From Lonicera japonica (lineage: Eukaryota > Streptophyta > Magnoliopsida > Dipsacales > Caprifoliaceae): a DNA stretch of 64,000 nt. The stretch is from positions 23,591,839 to 23,655,838 of the forward strand of contig CM038465.1 in NCBI GenBank assembly GCA_021464415.1, given 5' to 3'. Positions 48,036-61,003 of this stretch are shown here, piece after piece; the first letter of the stretch is position 1, and the number at the start of each line of letters is the position of its first letter. A program made the position numbers and the translations under genes. The notes beneath the pieces were generated by a model that searched no databases, was not told where the DNA came from, and saw nothing but the letters and a program-made list of their open reading frames with translations.

Positions 48036-48744
48036 ATTTTTTATTTTATTATATTATATTTTTTTTCAGTTGTATCAATGATCTTAATATATATATATAA
48101 TAATAAAAAAAATTAATCTTAATAGTGCTTTGGCACAAGTTAGGACTTAATATATATATATATATACTAGATAATGCCCGTGCCTACGGCACGATTTGAT
48201 TGTGCCTATATGTAATTGGTGACATTATTTAAAATCATATTTTTTGTTACTTTTTTATATCTATAACTACTCTTAATTTTATTATTTTTTTATCTCATAT
48301 TAAGAATTCTTATTCTAACTTTGCTATTTCTCAGATAAATTAATTTTAACATTGTTCTCAAAAAGTATTAACATACTTTAAATTTGAGAGTAAAAATAAT
48401 TAAATTTTTCACTACAACATTAATTTTAATTTTTAATCTTAAACAAAATTTAAAAATATTATTGTATGCCTATTATTCAAATAGTGGTAAAATAAATTAA
48501 GTTTGTCTAAGTGCACTTTCTTTACAATTAGGGGTCGAAAATGGCCTGATTTGGTCTAAGCAAATCCCAATATAAGGTGAATTATTTCTTTTTTCTTTTA
48601 TAATCAAGAAAAGTTTGAGTTCAAATGGTTTAAGTTTAAGTTCGAGTTCACATAAATTTTGTCCATTTGACTCGACTCTACTGTAATATAACATTTTTCT
48701 TTAAATACCTTTATGATACAATATAATTACAACATGTGAGGAGG

Positions 48745-49410
48745 CAGTGGTGAAGCTAGGATTTGAGTCAACCGTTGGCGAAATTTAAAGCACACTGAAT
48801 CATATTTAAAGTTTTAAAATTTTGATACTATTTAAAATTTGTCCATTAATACTGTTTTTAATAGAATAAAATAAATTATTAAATAATTATAAGTATATAA
48901 CTAATATTCAATAATTACGAATTTAGACCCAAATCACCAAATATTCAACAATTAATCAAACGTTCAAGAAATTCTCTTGATATTAGGCAATTAATAAAGA
49001 AATAATACTAATATTATGCAAGTAACGAAGGAATAAAATAATTCTTAATTTTAAAAAGTAGATTCGAAAAATATACCTAAAAATATAGTGGGTTGTACGC
49101 GTGGTCGTGGTAGTATAGTTGTATATTTGTGTGAATGAGACAAAGAAAGGTGAGTGAGAGAGATGAAGAATAGAGAAACAGGCAAGCAACTGTGTGATTG
49201 TGATAATAAGATCGTGGAGAAATGGGTTTGCTTTGTTTAATTTGTGAAATTTAAAAGTTTTCAAATGGCTCCTAAAGTTTTGCCCCTTAGAGTTACATAA
49301 AGTTTATTTTTCTACACATAAACCTTTATATATATATAATAAAAAAAATTTCAAAACTAATGGGGAGGCACCTGTCCCCTATCCCCTACCTCTTAGTAAC
49401 TTCGCCTCTG
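48745..49410. mobile_element. Possible hAT-like non-autonomous element nested in the Helitron
   Basis: The ends CAGTGGTGAAGCTAGG and, reversed, CAGAGGCGAAGTTACT are imperfect inverted repeats with CAG-GG starts common in hAT elements. No 8-bp target duplication is seen. The inner part (48900-49330) is a diverged relative of copy C at 61440-61940 (shared ATCACCAAATATT, GGGGCAAAACTTTAGG-type and GCCCCTTAGAGTTA phrases). Confidence 0.4.
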
Positions 49411-49466
49411 CTAGAAGTGAAAAAGTGAGTTTATGTTTATACATATAGTATAGTAAACAGGGTATG

Positions 49467-49489
49467 TTTTTTTTTTTTTTTTTTTTTTA
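49467..49489. repeat. Poly-T tract
   Basis: Uninterrupted T run of more than 20 bases within the Helitron. Confidence 0.85.
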
Positions 49490-49739
49490 AATAAATATAT
49501 TTTTTTTCAAATTTAATTTCATGTAATCATATATATTTTTAGATATATCGAGTTCAAATTTGTTAAAACCGAAAACTCGACTATTGCCTCCTTATAAATA
49601 ACGTTAATCCCGTCATGATCCATTTATATATATCCATTAGTACCTATTGGATCATTAAAATTCAAAAATTAATATATAAGATATGCGTGTGTCAAGAGAA
49701 TAGTTGTTTAAATTTAAATTAATATGTTTACATTTAGAG

Positions 49740-50526
49740 AATGTGTTTGTCGCACTGAATTAAAGATATGATTGGATTAATTAATCATACCCAGTGTTTG
49801 TTGTCAAAAAGATTAGGATAAACAAATCATATCCTATATTTGGTGAAAGAGTGGATATGATATCTTTATCATATCCCGCGTTTCATATCCCGCGTTTAGT
49901 GCAACACGGGAGATGATTGGATTCATGACTAATTATCCTTTTATCACATTATAACCGGATAAAACTATACCAAGCCTATAAATGGTATTATTTTATTCTG
50001 TGTTTGTCGGATAATAAAACGAATATAAAAATAAATTTTTAATTAATTTAGTCCGACCTTCTTCTTTACGCCCTTTAGATATGACAATTTTTGATCACCA
50101 AAAATCACATTAAGTCTATTAACAAAATTCATTTATCGTATAATATGGTATTTTTATTTTTATTTTATTAAATAAAGGAATTTATAAGAAACTTAAATTT
50201 TATAAAAAAATAATAATTTATATCATAATTTGAAACTATACTTAATGCCTAATTCGTAAATATTGTATTTAATATAGAACTTTTCTCCTGAAATAGGTTT
50301 TTACGAAACTTATTTATAAATAGGTTAATCGTATTAGCAAAAAAAATAATTTGTGGATAACAATTAATATTGCTTGTATTTTTAAAACAAAAGCGAGTTA
50401 TGTTATATAATATCTAAACTTATAATATAAAACTCCATCAAATGCAAAGTTTATTAAATCTTTATCCAACCAATCCTTATATGTCCGATTCCACTTAATT
50501 CTTATCCGGCATGCCAAACGCACCCT
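49740..50526. mobile_element. Possible MITE nested in the Helitron
   Basis: GTGTTTGTCGCACTGAATTAA at one end (49742) and, reversed, GTGCGTTTGGCATGCCGGAT at the other (near 50526) look like imperfect terminal repeats of a common plant MITE type. An internal CATATCCCGCGTTT is doubled near 49868. No target duplication confirmed. Confidence 0.3.
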
Positions 50527-51570
50527 CGTATCAATACGATATTTAAAAATTAGAATTAGTTTCAGAGAAAATAAACTTTTATTAATATATTTTGAAAATA
50601 ATAATAAATATAATATTATATATGCCTTTATCACCAACCATTAACTTATTTATTATTTATTTTTTTTAACCTTTTCCCACAATTAATTATATTTTCTTTC
50701 AAATAAACTGAAATTACAAATATCATTACTTAAATGTATATAGGACATGATGCCCTTTCTATTTGTCTTTTAGAAATAAAGAGGTGTTAAAAATTAAAAT
50801 TTTTGCATTTAGAAAATTAATTTCTACCATTTATAATAAGAAAAATATAAATAATTTTGAGCAATTGAAACTTTCATTGAATTTAATATAACTAAATATT
50901 AATAAATATTTGATATTGATAGTAAAAACAACTCATACATATCTCATAATCAAATAAAGGTATGGAAAAATATAATTAAAAAAGCCATTCAGTAACAAAA
51001 TAAAAACTGGATTCTAATTTTAATTTAAGCTATTCAATTTTTATTTAAATTTATTAATTTTGGTATGATTCAAGTGATAAAAATTTTAATGTAAGAGAAT
51101 TTCCGGCAATTGAACATTTTTGTACATGAAATTAAATTTATATTAATAATGTTATTTTGAATAAACTTATGCAATTTGAAAAATAATTATTAAACTGATG
51201 TTAGAATTATTTTTTTTAATAAGAAGATTAGTATAAAAAATTGTGAAATTTAATAATAAATGTTTGTATATCACGTAAAATTAATAATCAATTACATTAC
51301 GATAAAATTAAAAATATGTATAGATCATTATACTCATATCCATTTTAAAATTAAGGTAACGATTGAATATCAAAAATCTGAACAGCACATACCTATCTTT
51401 TTATTTTTACTTACAGTAGTTTAAATTACGTAAAAATATTATACATATCCATTACGTAAAATTGTATACAATTCATTATGATAAAATTATAATAATCAAT
51501 TACATTACGTATAGACTATTCCGATTTTTTATTATTGCTACATATAATGTTTGCCACTTTTTAATAGTGC

Positions 51571-51592
51571 TATATATATATATATATATATA
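51571..51592. repeat. (AT)n microsatellite
   Basis: Plain AT dinucleotide tract inside the Helitron. Confidence 0.8.
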
Positions 51593-52106
51593 CATATTGT
51601 ATATATACCCATTTTATAATTATTATACAATATTACATCGAATATTATTTAATAAACGTTAATAGAGAAAAAAAAGTTATTAGAAAAAAAAATTACATAT
51701 TACATAAATAAACTATATTCATATGGAGAAATATAAACGAAGCACATATGGAGAGATCTAAAACTACGTATTAAGAGATAAATACATGTTAAAATTTATA
51801 TGAAAATTAAATACATGTTTAATAAATAGTAATTAAGAGATAAATACATGTTTAATAAATATTTGTTTGTTTTTATCACCATTGAAATTAGTTAGGAGAT
51901 AAATTAATTAAGAGATAAATATGAGTCGCCAGATTAAAACATAAAGGCTGAAATTAAATCTGAGCCACCAGTTGGGAAGATAAGTGAAGGTTATATAGGA
52001 GCCGTCAGATTAAAACATAAAGACTCAAATTAAATCTGAGCCACCAGTTGAGAACATAAACATAAAGAGTCCTATTATTTTAGGACTGACCTGATTTATT
52101 AATAGA

Positions 52107-52975
52107 TATATCATAAAAAACAATGATCTTAATTTATTTCTTAAATAAAAGAGGCTAATTTTATTTCATTGATTAAACGGTTGTGCAAGTTGGGCATTTG
52201 AAGTTAATTTATAATCCTTCGTATTCTCCTTTATTTTCAAATTAAAAATTTATCAAAATTTTTTTTGAAATTTTTAAATAAATAATCCAATTTTCTTTTA
52301 AGAGAATAGTTGATGTTGGTTTTGTGTTCATTATTAATTAGTTACGTTTAATGAAGTGTATCCAATAAAAGTGTGAGTCGCAACTCGCCAATCAACATCT
52401 CACATTAAAAACTCCACCATTTATTTTTTAAAAATTATCAAATAAAGAATTTAACTTTGATGATCAATATACTTAGGCTATATTGGATAACAACATAGAA
52501 AAATCAATTCATTATTGTTAGAGTATAGAAAATAAGTTGAGAGATATGATGAGATTAACTCTTACTTTTTGACTTCTTCCACGGAAATTTTTTCTTTGGG
52601 TGGCAGTGAAGAAATTTTTTTCACAAACAAAAAGGATGATGGTGGATATTTACTCACAAAAATAAGTATGAGAGGGAGAGCGTCTCACCACATCACTCTA
52701 CTTATTTTTCATCTTTTCACTTAAATTAATTATTTTATTTATTAATTTTTTTTTTGCTATTAAACCGAGCCTTATAAATTTCCAAAATAGTATTTTTCAA
52801 AGTTGATCCACTCATGAGACTAAATGATTAAGAGATGGGAGTGGGTGCAAACTTTGGAGCTTTAGGAAAGGGGGAATCTCCTTTAATTTCACCTCACTGT
52901 TTTTTAAAGAACTTGCTCAGCAAGCAATAAACAAGGATTGGATAGTACAATCAATCGCGACCAGACCACTAAGAA
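52107..52975. other. Non-coding stretch between Helitron and segment T
   Basis: No gene or element end recognised. Confidence 0.5.
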
Positions 52976-55044
52976 GATGACAATGAAAGCTCACATGATC
53001 TGCACTTCAACTACTGCATTTTTAGATGTGGTCCAATTCTTATCTTTATCTGAAAAGTAAATTCTTTCACTTCTTTTAAATTTAGGCTTGCGTTGAAATT
53101 GTTAAATACGTGATATTTTATATAAAGCGACATTGTTCAATCTCTTCATCCCATAAAAAAAAGACATTTATTTTTTTTACGAGATACAATTTATGACTAG
53201 ACTTCTTTAATTTCTTTTGAACCAAATACAATTATTTTATTAGCATTTTTCTTGTTACTACCTTTGACCCAGTAAAATAGTACCTACAACATAGTTATAA
53301 ACACTCTGAATAAAATAATTAAAACTAAATTTGGTAACCTATGCCCCACCTCTCTATAATTGTATAATGGAGAAAGTTATTTTCCTCTTCAACAAGGATC
53401 CCCACTACAACTATTAGCAATTTTAGCTATTTGTTATTCGAGTATGTAATTTTTGAGTTGAAAAACTGTGAACAATGGTCCTCATTTCTCCTTTTACATG
53501 TACATTCTTTTTTGTTGTAAAGTCTCTTGCATAAATAAATTTTAGTTTATCTTCATGTTATATTTTATTTTCTACGACCATAATATATAGAAATAGAATC
53601 TTTCATGAACCTAGCTCGATCTAATCTCATTATTTTCTACAACAAATGTCCAAATTAATTGATAAATTCAATATACAATTTAAGACAAAATTCTTTCTCA
53701 ACTTTCAATGTCACTTTAATCAATTTTTTGTTAGAATCATCGTTACAATAAAAAATATTGACGGGCACATTTGTGGATAAGATTGTTCGTTAATTTTGTT
53801 GTTGTATTAATGAAAATTAGAAATAACATAAATGTTGCTAAGTATATTTTTTGATTTTTTTTAAAGTTTTTTACTTGTTAGTAAGAAGAAATTAATTGGA
53901 CTCTTTGTAATTAACGAAGTATATATTTTTTAATTAAAATACTTCTTTGGTACTAAAGAGGCCCTAAGGCCAAAAGAAAACAAAACAAAAGCAAAGCAAA
54001 ACAAAACAAAACAAAGCAAAACTAATGCACTTTAACGCATCCACTTCTAAAAGTAAATCCTTAACATAATGGGGAGGAAAATCAAAAGACAATGTAAAAA
54101 CCGCGTGGTCTCAGCACTACTGGAAACTTTTTTTACTGTCTTTCTAAATAAACATGTAGAGGTCATAAATATGTATTTTTCTATGAAGTTTCCATACTTT
54201 GTGGGCAAAAGAACATGAATATGGGTTTTTAATTAATCTTCCCTTGTTAATGTGTAACTGGGTGCGGACATCGTGAAGAAAATTGTGACTTAATTTTCAA
54301 GCAACTTTTGGGTATAAAAAAGGGTGATCACACGGTCTCTAAAAAACTCAAAAAATTTAAAAAAATTCAAGAGAATAAATAAATAAAGTTTGCTTCGATA
54401 ATTATGGTTTCAAAAATGAAAACTGAAGCAAAGTTTTTTGAAAACCTTCTTTTGTTCGTTGTGGTGATTTTGTTAATAGCATACGTGAAACGTGTTGTGG
54501 GAGTCATCACCTCAGGAGGATGAGGTAACGACGTGCAAGGAGAATGATTTCTTTGTTATAATTTATCTCTTTCTTTCTTTTCCTTTCTTTTATAAAAAAA
54601 TAAAAATATGTTTAATGGCTAAAGCAATTTTTTTTTAAAAGTTGTAATGGGTTACACAACTGGAGCGAACCCTCCCCAATCAAACAATCCCTTTAAGAGA
54701 TCTTTTGAAATTCCTCTAATAAAATTTGAGCTTATTTTGTCGTCTCTTAAATGATATGATTGTCCACTCTTCACACGAATAAGCATGAATGAATGGTTGT
54801 GTGTAGACCCACTTATGTATGATTACTAGGGTGATAAAATAAATAAGATCTGATAATAGGATAAAAAAGAGTAACGAGTGATTAATCTAAATCGACAAAT
54901 ATCAATCAGTTTATTTTGATCCAATTGTCTAACTTAGTCTAACGTTTTGAACAACTGAAATAGGTTCAATATATCTTCATGCTGAAAAAATTGTAGACCG
55001 GAATACACCGACTTGTTTTTAACTTTTAAAAAAATCTTTTACTT
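52976..55044 (+). repeat. Segments T, U and left part of R, second copies
   Basis: T at about 53020-53455, U at about 54540-54700 and R at 54810-55044, in the same order and orientation as 44080-45990. Between T and U lies unshared AT-rich DNA with an (AAAAC)n-like patch near 53980-54020. Non-coding. Confidence 0.8.
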
Positions 55045-55703
55045 GAGGAGTTAAAAGTTTAGGTATATTTTTTATTATTCGCTTAGTTCTAGAATTTTTA
55101 AAAATGATTTTTAAATTTTTTTTAATTGATCTTAAGTGTGTTTTTTAATGTGCTTTTGTGCTTTGATCTATGTGAAGGCTCCTTTTAAATGTATTATAGC
55201 TCTCTTTTATTTGTGACCATTAGATTAAAAATGATCCAAGTCTTTATTTAACACCTCGTATATTTCTTTCTTCTTTCTTTTTAAAAAGCACCGACACACT
55301 CATATATTTGCACTTTCTTTTTCTGTTTTGCAACAAAAAAGAAAGAAAGTGCAAATATATGAGTGTGTCGGTGCTTTTTAAAAAGAAAGAAGAAAGAAAT
55401 ATACGAGGTGTTAAATAAAGACTTGGATCATTTTTAATCTAATGGTCACAAATAAAAGAGAGCTATAATACATTTAAAAGGAGCTTTCACATAGATCAAA
55501 GCACAAAAGCACATTAAAAAAAGAGAGCTATAATACATTTAAAAGGAGCCTTCACATGGATCAAAGCACAAAAGCACAAAAGCACATTAAAAAAACAAAC
55601 TTAAGATCAATTAAAAAAAATTTAAAATCATTTTTAAAAATTCTAGAACTTATGTAAAATATTCTAAGAGAATAATAAAATATATAACTAAACTCTTAGT
55701 TCT
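55045..55703. repeat. Fold-back element, arms about 275 and 360 bp, loop about 19 bp
   Basis: The arms 55045-55320 and 55340-55703 are reverse complements, almost perfect near the loop (GTGCAAATATATGAGTGTGT pairs with its complement at 55289-55314). The right arm holds a direct duplication of about 65-73 bp (AGAGAGCTATAATACATTTA at about 55457 and 55521), so the arms differ in length. The element interrupts repeat R at 55044. The transcript could form a long hairpin. No coding capacity. Confidence 0.88.
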
Positions 55704-57590
55704 CTTCATTTCATTTGTGCCCTAAAAGAAAAGGAGAAGTAGTAGCACAACACAACCCCCACATTGAGCCCTAAATTCTTCTTTCCTCTCTCTTGATTTG
55801 TTTCTCTCTCTAGAAAATTGATAAGAACAGAAGTTCTTTAAGGGTATTTGAGTATTATTCTGGAGATTAGTTTGATCTTTGTTCATCTCTTAACTTAATT
55901 GAGAGAGTATTTTGAGCGTTTATTTGATAAATTCTCGTGCGAAATCTTTGTTGGGGTTTGATATTGATTTGGGTTTTTTTTCGGAGTCATAAATTTGAAG
56001 ATATGAAGTGTTTTCGGTTGACGCACTGTATTGCTGCGTTTTTTTGTTGGATCTGATGTGAAAAATCAGTTTTGTTTTGTGCTAATAAATCTGTTTATTG
56101 CTGCGAAATATTGTAAACAAAATCTATTTTGAGTTGTTCTTATTGCTGCCATATAAATCCGTGTTTAAAACTGCTTTCTATTGCTGCGGAAAACTGATTT
56201 TGTATTGTGTTATTGCTGTGTATTGTTGCTGCATAAAACAGTCCATATAAGCTGTTTTTTGGTGTATTTTAAAGTTATTTTTGTGAGAAAAATCTATTAC
56301 GTAAACTGTCTTCGATCTCTGCCATTATTGCTGCCAGAATTTGTTCAAAACTTGTATTATTGTTTAGCAGAAATCTGTTAGTTGAATGCTTGCATATCTA
56401 AGAAATTACTAGGTGATTTTGATATGTGTTTTGATTAAAAATCTAGTATATATATATATTCTGTTTTGGAAGGATTGTTTATTGAATATCTGTGGAATTT
56501 AGTTTTGTTAGAAGAATGATCAAACATGGTGGGCTACTTAGTGGTCAAAAATGACAATTTTTGACCTTTTAACCTCCAAGCAATCTTTGACCATTGAATT
56601 GAGATGGTGGACTTAGTTTGTTGGTTTATAAATAGAGCATTGTGCATGACTAAAATAAAAAGCCAAAAGGAAATAATAGATAAGGAGAGAAATTAAATTC
56701 TAGGGAGAGAAAGTGAGTTTCTCTTGGTGAGAATTTATTTGGTGAGAGAGTTTATTTTATAAACTTTGATTTCTTAGAGTGAGATTGGGTGTACTTGGGT
56801 TAAGGGTAAAAGAGTGTATATCTTGTATTCTTTATATTGTACAATTATTATCTCAATAGTGAAATCAGGCTCTCCGTGGATTAGTGGCAATTTGCCGATA
56901 CCACGTAACTTTTGTGTCTCTTTCATAATTATTATACTTGTTCCATCATATATACGTATTGTTTATGGTGAGCATCGCTTAGTAGCGGTAATATTCTGAT
57001 TAGTAAAAGGGTGGTGTCGAAATTATATTGGCATAGATCCTAACAAGTTTGTGTTTTTTTTAATTGAAAGATTGATTTATAATATGTTTTTATTGATTTA
57101 TAATATGTTTTTAAGAACTTCTTTTGTAACTAAAGCTTTGCAAATCTGGAACTTATGTAATTTATTTTAGCTAAGCTTATTTGTGTTTAATTGATTCTTG
57201 TTGTGAGGTTATCTCGAAAATACTCTATTGTTGGTCAAGTTTTGTTGAGTCGCTTGGTGAGGGAAGTGTGTACCTTTTGGATTGTACGGGTGTGTGCATT
57301 AGGGTCCTTGTAATTTATTTTGTCCGTTATACTCTTGTAATTTTTTTTAAATAGTAGATTTTGTTTTGAGGTAGGGTGCCTCCGTGGATGTTTCTTTCAC
57401 GTTGAGAGTTTACCACGTAAAAAATCTCTTATGTTGTGATTGCTTGATTAATTTATATTTTTAGTTCATTAATTGCAACACTATTACAAAAGGTTTCAAG
57501 AATCCTGAAAATTAATCAAGCTTTTCGTAAAATTCAAGTTTCGACACTTTTGAAAAGTAAACTTCTAGTTTATTATTTATTATTATAATT
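55704..57590 (+). mobile_element. LTR- or UTR-like block with a nested solo LTR
   Basis: Begins with a CT-rich, 5'-UTR-like stretch (55740-55820). Then comes a region with the motif TTGCTGC several times (56030-56340). After the nested solo LTR follows a tail with CCTCCGTGGATG and ACCACGTAAAAAATC near 57379-57424, the arrangement found in the R/U5 part of Copia LTRs. A possible LTR end is ATTGCAACA at 57480. The left end is not defined. It could be a long Copia LTR split by the inner one, or a non-coding gene piece. Confidence 0.35.
56506..57045 (+). mobile_element. Copia-type solo LTR (540 bp), target duplication AGTTT
   Basis: TGTTAGAAGAATG to GATCCTAACA, with six-base inverted ends TGTTAG/CTAACA, flanked by AGTTT at 56501-56505 and 57046-57050. 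The tail CCGTGGATTAG...ACCACGTAAC...TTGTGTC is the usual Copia R/U5 signature. Confidence 0.92.
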
Positions 57591-58430
57591 ATTGGATGGT
57601 TGATTGGGGGAATTTCATTTTAATGTAAACAAAATTATTGGTATGTGAGAGTTTATTGTTTGTGTATTATTGGTATGAGTGTTTTAATTATGATGTGGCA
57701 TATTGATCGATGTGTGTATAAAACTCTTTCAAATGTGTACAATTAATACACACTATAACATGTATATCTTTAATCATTGAATTGTTATATTTTATTGAAA
57801 AAAAGTTTTGATGAAAAATATGTTTTGTAATTAGATTAGAATATAGGTGGACCAAATGACAGGCACAATGACACCAAGAACTGTGGCCAAAAAAAGTAAA
57901 ATATAACACGTGCAACTATGACCAAAAGAGGAAAGAACACATTAGTCAATCATTTAATTTAGGCTTGTGTTGAAATCGTTAAATTTAGGCTTGTGTTGAA
58001 ATCCAATTCTTATCTCTTTCTCCGCCAAGTAAATTCTTTCACTTCTTTTAAATTTAGGCTTGTGTTGAAATCGTTAAATACGTGATATTTTATATAAAGC
58101 AACATTGTTCAATCCCTCCATCCCATAAAAAAAAAAAAAAGACATTTTTTTTACGAGATACAATTTGTGTTTGGTTCAGTATTTTTGAATTATTTTGCAT
58201 TTACCCCACCCGATATTTTGTAATTGGTTGTTAGCCCAAACTTTTGGATAATTATTATTCCTATTTTTTATTTAATTGTTTTAGTTATTTTTAATTCATT
58301 TAATGTTTTTCCAATGTTGCCCATTTACCCTTTTTTTCAAAAATTAATGACAACTTAGAATAATCACAAATTAGATTGTGGTAGTTATTAGGATTACATG
58401 GTTTTCAAACACAAATTAGATTGTGTTAGA
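57591..58430 (+). repeat. Right part of R, second copy, then a third partial S/T unit
   Basis: 57600-57840 completes the R copy begun at 54810. 57845-57950 (TGGACCAAATG, ATGACAGGCA, AAAGAGGAAA) is a shrunken form of the end of S. 57960-58165 is T, with its TTTAAATTTAGGCTTGTGTTGAAATC phrase partly tripled. So a third, truncated tandem unit is present. The rest to 58430 is non-coding. Confidence 0.7.
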
Positions 58431-60099
58431 TGAAAAAAAGTTGCTTACCACATTAATAGTAATTAAACGGCACCCTAATAGTAACAATTTCCAACCAAGC
58501 TACCCTTCAAGATGTCAAATAATGCCCACTTACCCTAATTTTCTCCAAAAAAATATAAAGTAAAAAAGTAACTAAGAGACTATCGATAAAAGACGAAACA
58601 TTTAAAGCCAAATTATAGGTGACCAAAAAATGCATGTGTTACTATTCAAACAGTAAATTATATTTTTCACTTGTCGTGAAAGAAGAATGATTCAGGGCTA
58701 AAGTAATTCTGACCCATCACGTGAAAGAAAGTTTGGTGCGCATCTTGACACAATGGGGTTTTCAATTAATTTGGTACCTTCTTTTGGGAGGTGAATTTTG
58801 GATATGGGCCTTTGGCCGAGGCCCAAGTTTGATACCCGGTTTTAAAAACCCCTCTCCGGATTTTGCAAGCAACCCCTCTCCACTCTCAATCTCTATGTGG
58901 CTAGATTTTGCAAGCCCTAACCCTTAACCCCTCTCCACTCTCAATCTCTTTCCTTCAGTGGCCATCTCCGCGACCCATTTCTCGGCCAAATTTTGAACAA
59001 TGTTATATAGTATATACAAAATTAGTTTATTGTTGATTGTGTAAATATATAATTTAATCTATTTATGTATATATATTACATAACGTTATATTATTTTTAA
59101 CTTCACTTTCTTCTATATTTTTTTTTTCTATTTTTCTTTTAAAAAAATAAAATTGTCAGGGAATCCCCACGGAGACCCCTTACCCAACAGGGATGGGAAT
59201 TACCCAATATCGCAAATCGGGGATGGAGGCAGAGATGGGAAAAAATTGATGTAGTGGGGGCGGGGATGAAAATTATAAACCCAAACCCGACTCGCTGCCA
59301 TCCTTAGAAGGAGGAGAGAACTTCTAATAATATACCCACAGTACTTCTAATGCAGCATCAACGAGGTGGTCCCGGCTTTTTATTTGTCTTCGCAGATAGA
59401 GGATTTTGTTTGTTCACAATTCATGCGGTCCTTTCTACTTTTTTTTTCAACAAAGTTTTCGTATGTCATATTGAATGTAGAATTAATTTTTATTAGTAGA
59501 TCTGAGTCTATTGCTAGCCCAAAAAAATTTACACTTAAGAAGGATCGAATAGAGAATCTCTTGTTAAAAATATCGCTCCCTCCAAGAACTCTGGTAAAAA
59601 AGCCACTAAACCTACCCTATGGATTAATATCTCTCTACTCTTTGTGGTCATTCCCCAAAATAAACTATTTTTAGATTTTATTTCGCTTAGCCGCACCTTA
59701 AAATTTATTTTAAAAGTAATATAACTTAGAAATTCGAATCTAACATATTACAAATACAACATTTTTTTTGTCTCTTTGTAATAATTTAAGTTTTGTTGGT
59801 AAAAGTAATAAAATAAAAAGGAGAGAAAGAGTATAGTTGTCTATGAGTTTGGTTTCTTTCTTAAAAGAAAGGGAATAAACAGCATGGTGGAGATAAAGGG
59901 GTGTCCCTACATAGGGATAAGGGGGCAATCGACCTTCTTAGATTTCAAATTGTTTTAATACATATGAGGTGGTTTTTTTGAAAAATAATATATATAGATA
60001 GAGACTTATGTGTGTAAATTTATATTTGATACCATCTAAATTTATATTTCAGACCTTCACCCACTCACTTCTGGACATCATCCGTCCCTTTCTTTTTGG

Positions 60100-60132
<33 letters not shown>

Positions 60133-60590
60133 TCGTATATCCTTCCTCACTCTTCCATTTCAACTTTTCAACACCTTCCATGAGTCTATTGCAAGCATGC
60201 AGCACACTTCATCCTCCATCCCTATCACTCTACACTTCTCATTTTAAGGTGAGTCTATTGCAGGGATGCAACACACTTCATCCCCCATCCCTATCACTCT
60301 ACCCTTCTAATTTAAGGTATTTATTTTTTAAATCTATTTTTTTATTTTAGGTATAAATTAATTTCTTGATTACTTGCATAAATTGTATGTCCTAATTAAT
60401 TGTATAATATTAAATGTATTTCTTAAAATATCGATTAATTGTTAAATATTTGGTGATTTAGGTTTAAACAATTTGTTACTCATATGCACATATATGCGTA
60501 CGCATCTGGGTTTATTTCTGCTTACTTTCCACCGGACCCCACAATCATTTAACTTTAATTGGTTTTGAATTTAAATTAAAAGAAATATAA
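58431..60590 (+). repeat. Long dispersed repeat, copy B
   Basis: Collinear with 826-2935 and, inverted, with 61311-63530. It shares with copy C, but not A, an extra segment near 58895-58930 (TGTGGCTAGATTTTGCAAGC). It lacks the outer flank seen with A and C. The reading frames inside are also seen in the other copies and follow repeat sequence, with no protein family recognised. Confidence 0.75.
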
Positions 60591-61003
60591 AAAAAAATCT
60601 TCTTTTATTATTATCTTACTAAAACTCTACAACTCCAATGCTTCAAGAATCCACACAAATGCAACCAAAACTCTACATTTTGCAACATTAGTCTAATATT
60701 ATTGATATTGTTTCTTTTCTTTCTCCTTAGTGCACAAACTCACATTTAAGAGATGTATAATCAAGCAAAACCGAAATTAGACACAAATCCATTTTCGATC
60801 AAACCCATTCTTCTCTACATCAAAACTCGAAATTGGACACAAGCCCACTTTCAATCGACTTTTCTGCGAAATTTCGGAAAATGGGTTTTGAGTATTACTG
60901 ATATTGTTTATTTTCTTTCTTTTTGGTGCAAAAAATAGACATTTAAGAGATGTATAATAGACACAAACTCATTTTCAATCAAATCTATTCGTTATAGTTG
61001 CAA
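60591..61003 (+). repeat. Centre of the B/C inverted pair, with a degenerate direct duplication
   Basis: TGATATTGTTTCTTTTCTTT at about 60704 and TGATATTGTTTATTTTCTTT at about 60899 each start a unit that goes on to ACATTTAAGAGATGTATAAT, then CACAAA and CATTTTC; the second unit is shorter. No gene recognised. Confidence 0.7.

Larger units (their letters stand above)
48167..52106 (-). mobile_element. Non-autonomous Helitron, 3940 bp
   Basis: On the minus strand it starts TCTATTAATAAATCAGGTC (at 52106). It ends with a hairpin, GTGCCGTAGGCAC, nine bases and then CTAG (48167), and sits between A and T, as Helitrons do. No Rep/helicase frame and no captured gene that I recognise; very AT-rich. It has interrupted the second copy of the tandem unit between segments S and T. 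Two further non-coding elements appear nested in it. Confidence 0.75.
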
